NCBI GenBank assembly: GCA_030653635.1
Contig: JAURYZ010000292.1
Span: 1-5,143, forward strand
Length of the DNA: 5,143 nt
Source: Coriobacteriia bacterium
GTDB lineage: Bacteria > Actinomycetota > Coriobacteriia > Anaerosomatales > JAHIQC01
Direction of reading: 5' to 3'
Positions within the stretch are counted from its first letter, which is position 1. Every line of letters begins with the position of its first letter. Shown here in pieces: positions 1 to 5,143 of this stretch. Both the position numbers and the translations under genes were made by a program. Below the pieces are notes generated by a model. That model had not been told where the DNA came from, ran no database searches, and was given only the letters and a program-made list of their open reading frames with translations.

Positions 1-2153
1 ATGTTCGCTCCAGCGACGGGCGTATCGCAAAACCCCTTGCGACATTCCTGGACATCGACGGTGCGATGACCATGACTGTAGTTCAGCCGATAGTTCTGGG
101 CGCCCAGTCGTATGCTCTGGTGGCCGTTCAGCGCGTGAACAACGCCTTCCTCGAGGGGCTTGCCGGCGGGACTGGGGAGGCTTTCGCCTTTTACGACCCC
201 AGAGCACGCCGTGTTGCTCATACAGTCGCCGGCGGTGCGCTTCCGTCCCGAAGTCTGGCTGCGCTGGACGAGGCGCTCAGGGTGTCGAACCCTGCGGTCG
301 ATGTCGCCATCCGCGATGCCGAAGCCGGTCTTGGGCGCTCGAAACTCATTGTCGGCAGCGATAATTACCAGGTCCGCGCCCACAGGTTCCGCCTTGAGGC
401 GGACACGCTTGACACGCACTACGCATATCTCGCGGCCGTAGTCAGTCGCCGGGTCAGCGATGAGGCCAAGAGCACGACCACGAATCTCATCACAATGTGG
501 TCGGTCATAGCCGTGCTGTCGCTGGCCGGTCTCGGGGGTTGGGTCGCACGTCGCGTTTCGGATCCCTTGGTCGCGCTCACAGGAGGCGCCCGTCGCATCC
601 GAGATGGGGATTTCTCAACCAAGATCAGTGTCAGTGGCGGCAACGAGATATCGGACTTGGCAGACAGCTTCAATCAGATGACAGACTCGCTGCGGGACAG
701 AAGTGAGTCGCTCACTAAGAAAGTCCTTGAGCTCGCCACGCTGTACGAGATGAGCCGGGCCCTGGGGTCCACCCTGGAGATGGAGACGTTGCTCGAATCG
801 GTTCTCGACTCGGCGCTACGTATCTTCAGCGTCGATTCAGGATATGTGACCTTGCGTGACTGTGAGACCGGCGACCTCGCTATTCGCGCTTGGCGCGGTG
901 GTGCCGAGACCGTGCGGGACGATGATGCTCTGCGCAGCTCAATGTCCGAGTGGGTGATCCGCGAGGGTCGGCCGCTCATATTCAATCCTCCGCGCGATGC
1001 CAGAGAGGCGCGAATCGACGAAGTCACCGGCGCATCGGCCGCTCTGTGCGTTCCGCTCATCTCGGCGGAAGGCACGCTTGGGGCTATCACGGTCGGCAGT
1101 CACGATCAGACATTCCGCTTCACGAGCGACGACGTTCGCCTGCTCTCGACCATCGCGAACCACGTCACCATTGCGGTGGGCAACATCGAGCTGTTCTCGA
1201 GCCTGCAGGACGCCTACCTGTCCACGGTGCGATCCCTGGCAGCAGCAGTCGATGCCAAGGACCCTTACACCAGAGGACATTCCGAGCGCGTCGCGACCTT
1301 CGCAGTGCAGATTGCCGAGGAGATGGAGCTGTCTCATGAACAGAGGATCGCACTGGAGATGGCCGCATATCTTCACGACATCGGAAAGATCGGCGTGCGC
1401 GAGGAGATCCTGCTCAAGCCGGGCAGTCTCACGGATGCCGAGATGGGCGAGATGCGTCACCACCCGCTCATCGGCGCCAATATCCTGAAGCCCGTAGGTT
1501 TCCCATGGCCCATAACTCCTGTTGTTCGGCATCACCACGAGGCATGGGACGGCTCGGGATATCCAGCCGGCCTCAAGGGCGAAGAGATACCCTTGCTAGC
1601 GCGGATCCTGACGGTAGCTGACGCATACGAGGCCATGATCGCCGATCGCCCATACCGCAAGGGACGTACGATAGAGGACGCAATCGAGGAGCTTGAGCGA
1701 TGTTCGGCGCAGCAGTTCGACGAGCGTATCGTGGCCTTCTTTGTGCGCAGGCTGGGTGAGTGCACGGATGTCGTTCCTGACACCGCAATCGCTACAGAGG
1801 ACGTGCACCCCGATGAGGTGCAAGCCATCTTCGTCGCACTTGCCGATGGCATGCTCACGAGTTTCAGGCGGCTCGGTGGTCCCCGCCTAGCATCGAATGT
1901 AGAGCATGAACTGAACGAGTACTTCGCGACGCATATGATCCCGTTCGCAATCACCCAAGGCGGGATGTCAATCACTTCGGAGGATCGCAGCTGCACGGTC
2001 GATCACATGCAGGTGACGCTCAAGCGCATGGACGAGGCGATGGGCCACACCTCTGGAGCGTCGCTCGTAGATCATTTCTATGCTGATGCCGCCGCCGGGC
2101 TGTCCGAGCGGATGCGACTGCTGGCACTGTCGCTGGGCTTCTTGCGCGACTGA
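1..2153 (+). CDS. Membrane-bound HAMP-GAF-HD-GYP cyclic-di-GMP phosphodiesterase (5' partial)
   Basis: Predicted to hydrolyse cyclic di-GMP at the inner face of the membrane in response to an external signal. Residues are counted from the ATG at 66. Residues 1-135 look like the end of an extracytoplasmic sensor domain (Cache- or CHASE4-like by position only). A hydrophobic transmembrane helix lies at about 140-160, HAMP at 160-212, a charged helical linker at 206-247 and GAF at about 221-375. HD-GYP spans about 382-565 with its signature intact: H405, H437-D438 with K441 (HDIGK), H466, HHHE at 489-492, DGSGYP at 495-500, D519 (VADAY) and RPYR at 528-531. This suggests an active enzyme rather than a degenerate one. 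Residues 566-695 form a C-terminal extension I cannot assign. The frame is open from base 3 to 65 with no stop. An N-terminal membrane helix is expected but missing, so the true start lies left of the window and the ATG at 66 is internal. The stop is TGA at 2151. Domain calls are firm; the signal sensed is unknown. Confidence 0.93.
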   Translation, partial: VRSSDGRIAKPLATFLDIDGAMTMTVVQPIVLGAQSYALVAVQRVNNAFLEGLAGGTGEAFAFYDPRARRVAHTVAGGALPSRSLAALDEALRVSNPAVDVAIRDAEAGLGRSKLIVGSDNYQVRAHRFRLEADTLDTHYAYLAAVVSRRVSDEAKSTTTNLITMWSVIAVLSLAGLGGWVARRVSDPLVALTGGARRIRDGDFSTKISVSGGNEISDLADSFNQMTDSLRDRSESLTKKVLELATLYEMSRALGSTLEMETLLESVLDSALRIFSVDSGYVTLRDCETGDLAIRAWRGGAETVRDDDALRSSMSEWVIREGRPLIFNPPRDAREARIDEVTGASAALCVPLISAEGTLGAITVGSHDQTFRFTSDDVRLLSTIANHVTIAVGNIELFSSLQDAYLSTVRSLAAAVDAKDPYTRGHSERVATFAVQIAEEMELSHEQRIALEMAAYLHDIGKIGVREEILLKPGSLTDAEMGEMRHHPLIGANILKPVGFPWPITPVVRHHHEAWDGSGYPAGLKGEEIPLLARILTVADAYEAMIADRPYRKGRTIEDAIEELERCSAQQFDERIVAFFVRRLGECTDVVPDTAIATEDVHPDEVQAIFVALADGMLTSFRRLGGPRLASNVEHELNEYFATHMIPFAITQGGMSITSEDRSCTVDHMQVTLKRMDEAMGHTSGASLVDHFYADAAAGLSERMRLLALSLGFLRD

Positions 2154-2159
2154 TCCGCT

Positions 2160-2207
2160 GGCGCATCCGCGCCGCTAGCGCGCGCCGAGTCCATCTCGAG
2201 GCCTCGA
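2160..2207. repeat. GC-rich inverted repeats downstream of the HD-GYP gene
   Basis: Seven bases after the HD-GYP stop, GGCGC (2160-2164) and GCGCC (2169-2173) form a 5-bp stem with an ATCC loop. It overlaps the 8-base palindrome CGCTAGCG at 2173-2180. A perfect 12-base palindrome, TCGAGGCCTCGA, follows at 2196-2207. These could slow or end transcription from the upstream gene, but no T-tract follows any of them, so a classical intrinsic terminator is not supported. The 12-base palindrome could also be a protein-binding site. The repeats are seen directly; any role is inference. Confidence 0.35.
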
Positions 2208-2226
2208 TGACGTGACGGTTACCGCC

Positions 2227-2256
2227 TGCTCAAGGCCGCCGTAGCGATGCTACACT
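2227..2256 (+). promoter_or_regulatory. Candidate lysC-asd promoter with extended -10
   Basis: TGC directly followed by TACACT (2248-2256) matches an extended -10 element; TACACT agrees with TATAAT at 4 of 6 positions. The best -35 candidate is weak: TGCTCA at 2227-2232, 3 of 6 matches, 18-base spacer. An extended -10 promoter can work with a poor -35. Transcription would start near 2262-2264, giving a leader of about 57 bases before lysC. The prediction is by consensus only. Confidence 0.4.
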
Positions 2257-2264
2257 ATTGCGCA

Positions 2265-2289
2265 GCCCGAGGCGGTTTCGCTCTCGGGC
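2265..2289 (+). promoter_or_regulatory. Hairpin at the start of the lysC leader
   Basis: GCCCGAG (2265-2271) and CTCGGGC (2283-2289) are perfect 7-base inverted arms. Inside them GCG (2272-2274) pairs with CGC (2279-2281) around a GTTT loop, leaving T2282 bulged. The result is a strong stem of about 10 bp close to the predicted transcript 5' end. No T-run follows, so it is unlikely to terminate transcription alone. It could protect the 5' end of the lysC-asd mRNA or be part of a regulatory leader. The structure is drawn by hand and its role is unknown. Confidence 0.4.
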
Positions 2290-2297
2290 AGACGTTC

Positions 2298-2316
2298 ACC
2301 TCTTGCGCACGGAGGT
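2298..2316 (+). promoter_or_regulatory. lysC ribosome binding site, paired in a possible hairpin
   Basis: The Shine-Dalgarno sequence GGAGGT (2311-2316) lies 4 bases before the lysC ATG at 2320 and fixes that start. ACCTC (2298-2302) is exactly complementary to GAGGT (2312-2316), and T2303 can add a wobble pair with G2311 around a 7-base loop. Folding would mask the ribosome binding site and lower translation. The ribosome binding site is well supported. Regulation through this pairing is inference, and a 5-bp stem may be only marginally stable. Confidence 0.5.
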
Positions 2317-2319
2317 TCC

Positions 2320-3576
2320 ATGGCGCTGGTTGTCACCAAGTTCGGGGGCTCCTCGGTAGGTAGCACCGAGCGCATCATGAATGTCGCTCGGCGTCTCGTC
2401 GCGCGCAAAGAGGCCGGAGACAGCATCGTTGCGGTGCTGTCGGCCATGGGTGACGTCACCGATGAGCTCGTCTCGCTCGCTGCAGCCATCTCGGATAACC
2501 CCCCCGAGCGTGAGATGGACATGCTGCTGGCCACAGGGGAGCAGGTCTCCATCGCATTGCTAGCGATGGCGATTCATTCATTCGGCCACGATGCTGTCTC
2601 TTTCACGGGCGCGCAGGTCGGCATCGTGACCGACCCGACACACACAAAGGCCAAGATCACCGAGGTAAGGGCCGATCGCGTCCGCGAAGCGCTCGCCCAA
2701 GGAAAGATAGTCATCGTGGCGGGCTTCCAGGGCATGACGCCTGACGGCACCATCACCACGCTGGGCCGCGGTGGATCGGACACGACAGCCGTGGCTGTTG
2801 CCGCCGGAGTCGATGCTGATGTGTGCGAGATCTTTACCGATGTTGACGGAGTGTATAGCGCCGACCCGAGAATCTGCCCGACCGCACGCAAGATCGACGT
2901 CATCTCATACGATGAGATGCTTGAGATGGCGGCCAGCGGGGCTGGGGTACTGCAGCTTCGGAGTGTCGAGTTCGCGCGCAGCCACGGCGTGGTCATCCAC
3001 TGCCGCTCAAGTTTCAATGACCGCTTGGGTACCATCGTCAAGGAGGCCGACGAAACCATGGAACAGGCGATAATCTCGGGTGTCACTCACGACACCTCGG
3101 AGGCAAAGATCACCATTCGCGACGTGCCTGACCAGCCAGGTGTGGCGGCCGACGTGTTTACTCGCATGGCTGAGGCTAACGTAAACGTGGACATGATCAT
3201 TCAGAACGTGTCCGAGGATGGGACGACAGACATCTCATTCACCTCGCCCAAGACGGATTTGCCGCGTGCTCGCCCTGCAGTCGAAGCCGTGGTGCGCGAT
3301 TTAGGTGCGCGCGGCTTTTCCATCGATGAATCGATCGCCAAGGTCTCCTTGGTGGGTGCAGGCATGAAGACGCATCCCGGAGTCGCTGCCCAGATGTTTA
3401 GGTGTCTGGCCGAAGCCGACGTGAACATCGACATGATTTCCACGTCATCAATCCGCATCTCATGCGTGGTCGAAGGAGACAAAGTCGAACTCGCGGTTCG
3501 CGCACTTCACACGAGTTTCGGTCTGGATAGCGACGCGGTGATTGCCGAGGTCGCTCCGGGCTGGGGAGAGGAATAG
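2320..3576 (+). CDS. lysC: Aspartokinase (aspartate kinase), alpha chain
   Basis: Catalyses ATP-dependent phosphorylation of L-aspartate to 4-phospho-L-aspartate, the first committed step of the aspartate amino-acid pathway, in the cytoplasm. The 418 residues fit the monofunctional aspartokinase family. The amino-acid kinase domain covers about 3-230: KFGGSSVG at 7-14 with catalytic K7, SAMGDVTDEL at 41-50, TGEQ at 72-75, LGRGGSDTTA at 148-157 and the nucleotide-binding TDVDGVY...DPR at 173-184. Two regulatory ACT regions follow. The first, from about 263, has NVNVDMIIQNVS and GTTDISFT. The second, from about 341, has KVSLVGAGMKTHPGVAA and NIDMISTSSIRIS. In actinobacterial relatives these bind lysine and threonine for feedback inhibition, which is likely here but not shown. 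The start at 2320 has GGAGGT 4 bases upstream. An internal ribosome binding site at 3040 probably also yields a separate beta chain. The gene is the first of a two-gene operon with asd. Confidence 0.96.
   Translation: MALVVTKFGGSSVGSTERIMNVARRLVARKEAGDSIVAVLSAMGDVTDELVSLAAAISDNPPEREMDMLLATGEQVSIALLAMAIHSFGHDAVSFTGAQVGIVTDPTHTKAKITEVRADRVREALAQGKIVIVAGFQGMTPDGTITTLGRGGSDTTAVAVAAGVDADVCEIFTDVDGVYSADPRICPTARKIDVISYDEMLEMAASGAGVLQLRSVEFARSHGVVIHCRSSFNDRLGTIVKEADETMEQAIISGVTHDTSEAKITIRDVPDQPGVAADVFTRMAEANVNVDMIIQNVSEDGTTDISFTSPKTDLPRARPAVEAVVRDLGARGFSIDESIAKVSLVGAGMKTHPGVAAQMFRCLAEADVNIDMISTSSIRISCVVEGDKVELAVRALHTSFGLDSDAVIAEVAPGWGEE
3058..3576 (+). CDS. lysC: Probable in-frame internal product: aspartokinase beta (regulatory) subunit
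   Basis: A perfect Shine-Dalgarno sequence, AAGGAGG (3040-3046), sits 11 bases before an in-frame ATG at 3058 (M247 of the full protein). Translation from there would give 172 residues containing only the two ACT regions. Such overlapping translation is established for Corynebacterium glutamicum and Bacillus subtilis aspartokinases, which form alpha2-beta2 complexes where beta binds effectors. From memory of the C. glutamicum protein, its beta chain begins at the homologous position (EEAVLTGV there, EQAIISGV here). The ribosome binding site and ATG are seen directly; production of the short chain is inferred. Confidence 0.65.
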   Translation: MEQAIISGVTHDTSEAKITIRDVPDQPGVAADVFTRMAEANVNVDMIIQNVSEDGTTDISFTSPKTDLPRARPAVEAVVRDLGARGFSIDESIAKVSLVGAGMKTHPGVAAQMFRCLAEADVNIDMISTSSIRISCVVEGDKVELAVRALHTSFGLDSDAVIAEVAPGWGEE

Positions 3577-3579
3577 CGT
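3563..3579 (+). promoter_or_regulatory. asd ribosome binding site inside the end of lysC
   Basis: The purine-rich GGGGAGAGGA (3563-3572) lies in the last lysC codons, with about 7 bases between it and the asd ATG at 3580. It favours that start over the in-frame ATG at 3598, which has no purine-rich stretch at a suitable distance. The lysC stop (TAG, 3574-3576) is 3 bases from the asd start, so translational coupling is likely. Confidence 0.6.
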
Positions 3580-4602
3580 ATGAGTTGGGCCAAACCCATG
3601 CCCGCCCGCCCCGTGGTCGCCGTCGCCGGAGCGACCGGAGCCGTGGGTATTGAGATGCTCAAGGTGCTCGAGCAGCGCTCATTCCCCGCATCGCGCGTCG
3701 TGGCGCTTGCGTCCTCGCGCTCTGCGGGCAAGCATCTGCCCTTTGCGGGCGGCGAGCTCGTGGTCCAAGAGATGACCGAGTCGAGTTTCGAGGGCGTTGA
3801 TATCGCCTTGTTCAGTGCTGGAGCTGGCATCTCGAAGCAGTTCAGGCGCGCGGTTACTGACGCCGGGTGCGTCATGATCGACAACTCCTCGGCGTTCCGC
3901 ATGGACCCTGACGTGCCGCTGGTGGTTCCGGAGGTCAACGCCTTTGACGTCGCCTGGCACTCGGGGGTCATCGCGAACCCGAACTGTTCGACGATCCAGA
4001 TGGTAGTCGCGCTCAAGCCCCTGAATGATCTCGCGCCGATCGAACGCGTCGTCGTGGCAACGTATCAGGCCGCGAGTGGGGCCGGTCAGGCGGCGATGGA
4101 CGAGCTGTATGAACAGTCGCGCCAGTTTCTCGAAAATGAGGAACTTGGCGTGGCGCAGTTCGCTCACCGCATTGCGTTCAACTGCATTCCGCACATCGAC
4201 GTGTTTCTCGAAGATGGCTCGACCAAAGAGGAATGGAAGATGGTTCAAGAGACCAAGAAGATCATGCACGCCGAGGACCTAGCCGTTCACGCGACCTGTG
4301 TGCGCGTTCCCGTGCTTCGATGCCACTCGGAGGCCATCAACGTGCAGTTCGCGTCGCCGGTGTCAGTGGAGCAAGCACGCGCCGCGCTCAGCGCAGCTCG
4401 CGGAATCACGCTGATGGACGACCCTGCCACCGCGCTCTACCCGATGCCCGCGATGCTCGAGGGTACTGATGAGACGTATGTCGGCCGCCTGCGCGTGGAC
4501 CCTACTGTTCAGCACGGTCTGGCCCTGTGGGTCGTCGCCGATCAGCTACGCAAAGGTGCGGCGCTCAACGCCGTTCAGATTGCCGAAGAACTGTTCGCGT
4601 GA
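3580..4602 (+). CDS. asd: Aspartate-semialdehyde dehydrogenase
   Basis: Reduces 4-phospho-L-aspartate with NADPH to L-aspartate 4-semialdehyde, releasing phosphate. The product is the branch point to diaminopimelate/lysine and to homoserine-derived threonine, methionine and isoleucine. Its 340 residues match the usual length of the shorter bacterial family. The N-terminal Rossmann fold carries the nucleotide-binding GATGAVG at 17-23. DNSSAFRMD at 101-109 fits the phosphate-binding region. NPNCSTIQM at 133-141 holds the catalytic cysteine C136, TYQAASGAG at 161-169 the conserved Q163, and RVPVLRCHSE at 242-251 the active-site R242 and H249. All key residues are present. The start at 3580 is supported by the ribosome binding site in the lysC tail; a start at residue 7 (3598) is possible but less likely. 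The gene directly follows lysC and encodes the next enzyme, so co-transcription is nearly certain. No terminator with a T-tract is visible after the stop. Confidence 0.96.
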   Translation: MSWAKPMPARPVVAVAGATGAVGIEMLKVLEQRSFPASRVVALASSRSAGKHLPFAGGELVVQEMTESSFEGVDIALFSAGAGISKQFRRAVTDAGCVMIDNSSAFRMDPDVPLVVPEVNAFDVAWHSGVIANPNCSTIQMVVALKPLNDLAPIERVVVATYQAASGAGQAAMDELYEQSRQFLENEELGVAQFAHRIAFNCIPHIDVFLEDGSTKEEWKMVQETKKIMHAEDLAVHATCVRVPVLRCHSEAINVQFASPVSVEQARAALSAARGITLMDDPATALYPMPAMLEGTDETYVGRLRVDPTVQHGLALWVVADQLRKGAALNAVQIAEELFA

Positions 4603-4627
4603 CCTTGCGGGCCAGCGGCGTTATGCT
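4599..4627 (+). promoter_or_regulatory. Candidate promoter of the response-regulator gene
   Basis: GTGACC (4599-4604), overlapping the asd stop codon, matches TTGACA at 4 of 6 positions. After a 17-base spacer, TATGCT (4622-4627) matches TATAAT at 4 of 6. Transcription would start near 4634, giving a leader of about 35 bases. TAGCAT at 4630-4635 is an alternative -10. The matches are moderate, and read-through from lysC-asd is also possible because no terminator lies between. Confidence 0.3.
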
Positions 4628-4637
4628 TCTAGCATAA
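4621..4637. repeat. 17-base hyphenated palindrome, possible operator
   Basis: TTATGCT and AGCATAA are perfect 7-base inverted arms around TCT. The repeat covers the candidate -10 element and lies 30 bases before the response-regulator ATG, a position suited to a dimeric repressor. In RNA it would form a hairpin with only a 3-base loop and no following T-run, so a DNA-binding site is the better reading. The bound protein is unknown. Confidence 0.45.
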
Positions 4638-4657
4638 ACGTGTGTTAGGGGTTGATT

Positions 4658-4665
4658 AAGGGGAG
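4658..4665 (+). promoter_or_regulatory. Ribosome binding site of the response regulator
   Basis: The purine run AAGGGGAG lies just before the ATG at 4668. TAAGG (4657-4661) matches the 5' part of the consensus Shine-Dalgarno sequence and leaves a 6-base spacer. An in-frame TGA at 4653 rules out a start further upstream, so 4668 is the likely start. Confidence 0.6.
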
Positions 4666-4667
4666 CC

Positions 4668-5143
4668 ATGCCAGGGGTCAATATTCTCATTGTAGAAGAC
4701 GACGTCACCATCGCGCGTTTCGTTGAACTCGAACTCGGTCACGCAGGCTATGAGGTGCGGAAAGCGGCAGACGGGTGGGCTGCGCTCGAGGAAGTTCGCG
4801 AGCATGAGCCCGACCTGCTCATTCTCGATGTGATGCTGCCTGTGATCGACGGCCTCGAGGTCGCCCGACGGCTACGCAAGGAATCAAAGGCTTTTCCGAT
4901 CCTGATGCTCACCGCACGCGCGGATACGCAGGATGTAGTTTCCGGTTTCGATGCCGGTGCGGATGACTACTTGCGCAAGCCGTTCGAGATCCCTGAACTC
5001 CTGTCTCGTGTCCGAGCGCTGCTCAAGCGCACTGAGCACGAGCGCTCGGCGCCTTCGCACTTGGCGTCAGGCGTCGAAGTCGATCCGAATTCGCGTCGCG
5101 CCTTAGTCGGCGGCAATCCGATCGATCTTACTGCCAAGGAGTT
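4668..5143 (+). CDS. OmpR/PhoB-family two-component response regulator (3' partial)
   Basis: A cytoplasmic regulator that should be phosphorylated by a sensor histidine kinase and then bind DNA. The 158 complete codons before the right edge begin MPGVNILIVEDD. The receiver domain (about 4-120) has all key residues: acidic pocket E10-D11-D12, phosphoacceptor D54 (LILDVMLPVIDG), T82 (LTA) and K104 (LRKPF). GADDYLRKPFEIPELLSRV is typical of the OmpR/PhoB class. After a linker (about 122-132), LASGVEVDPNSRRALVGG and IDLTAKE match the beta-sheet start of the winged-helix output domain, where the window ends. The gene continues past 5143; family members are usually about 225-240 residues. The start at 4668 follows a ribosome binding site and an in-frame stop at 4653. 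A partner kinase may lie downstream but is not visible. The target genes cannot be named. Confidence 0.93.
   Translation, partial: MPGVNILIVEDDVTIARFVELELGHAGYEVRKAADGWAALEEVREHEPDLLILDVMLPVIDGLEVARRLRKESKAFPILMLTARADTQDVVSGFDAGADDYLRKPFEIPELLSRVRALLKRTEHERSAPSHLASGVEVDPNSRRALVGGNPIDLTAKE

Noticed and set aside
1..69. Short frame starting at ATG in bases 1-3
   Set aside because: It stops at 67-69, overlaps the better-supported HD-GYP frame, and has no visible ribosome binding site or recognisable content.
939..1538. Open frame of about 199 codons on the minus strand
   Set aside because: It lies wholly antisense to the GAF and HD-GYP coding region, whose protein motifs are intact. Long antisense frames are common in GC-rich genes, and its translation looks like no known protein.
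2257..2319. Lysine riboswitch or T-box leader upstream of lysC
   Set aside because: The region between the candidate promoter and the start codon is about 57-63 bases, far too short for a lysine riboswitch or T-box, and it lacks a T-tract terminator.
3679..4269. Open frame of about 196 codons on the minus strand
   Set aside because: It is antisense to asd, whose catalytic motifs are unmistakable. The reverse product is rich in arginine and histidine, typical of a shadow of GC-rich coding sequence.
2320..4602. Aspartokinase fused to homoserine dehydrogenase, or a horizontally acquired amino-acid operon
   Set aside because: LysC ends at 418 residues with no dehydrogenase domain. The base composition and codon use of lysC and asd look like those of the flanking genes.
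4603..4667. Intrinsic terminator after asd
   Set aside because: The only inverted repeat (4621-4637) has a 3-base loop, an AT-rich stem and no following T-run on either strand, so termination is not supported.

Overview
The window is a GC-rich (about 60% by eye) bacterial chromosome segment with every gene on the + strand. The lysC-asd pair, the two-ACT-domain aspartokinase with an apparent internal start for a regulatory beta subunit, and the GC-rich codon use suggest an actinobacterial lineage. A Coriobacteriia-like or deep-branching anaerobic actinobacterium would fit, but sequence reading alone does not settle the taxon. This is core chromosome: I see no insertion sequence, phage gene, CRISPR array, tRNA or rRNA.

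Layout: (1) Positions 1-2153 hold the 3' part of a membrane-bound signalling protein. It has an extracytoplasmic sensor portion, a transmembrane helix, HAMP, a coiled-coil linker, GAF, an HD-GYP cyclic-di-GMP phosphodiesterase domain and an unassigned C-terminal extension. Its frame is open to the left edge, so the gene starts outside the window. (2) Positions 2154-2319 are an intergenic region with GC-rich inverted repeats, a candidate extended -10 promoter, and a short leader with two hairpins. The second hairpin pairs with the lysC ribosome binding site. (3) Positions 2320-4602 hold lysC (aspartokinase) and asd (aspartate-semialdehyde dehydrogenase), 3 bases apart. They encode the first two steps of the aspartate pathway to lysine/diaminopimelate, threonine, methionine and isoleucine. 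(4) Positions 4603-4667 are a short spacer with a 17-base hyphenated palindrome over a candidate promoter. (5) From 4668 to the right edge lies the 5' part of an OmpR/PhoB-type response regulator, cut off within its DNA-binding domain.

LysC phosphorylates aspartate and Asd reduces the product to aspartate semialdehyde, so the close coupling of the two genes makes metabolic sense. The flanking genes are signalling proteins (c-di-GMP breakdown and a two-component regulator) with no visible metabolic link to the pair. No clearly new system is present. The points most worth a second look are the internal lysC start with a perfect Shine-Dalgarno sequence, the structured lysC leader, the HD-GYP protein's C-terminal extension, and the palindrome upstream of the response regulator.
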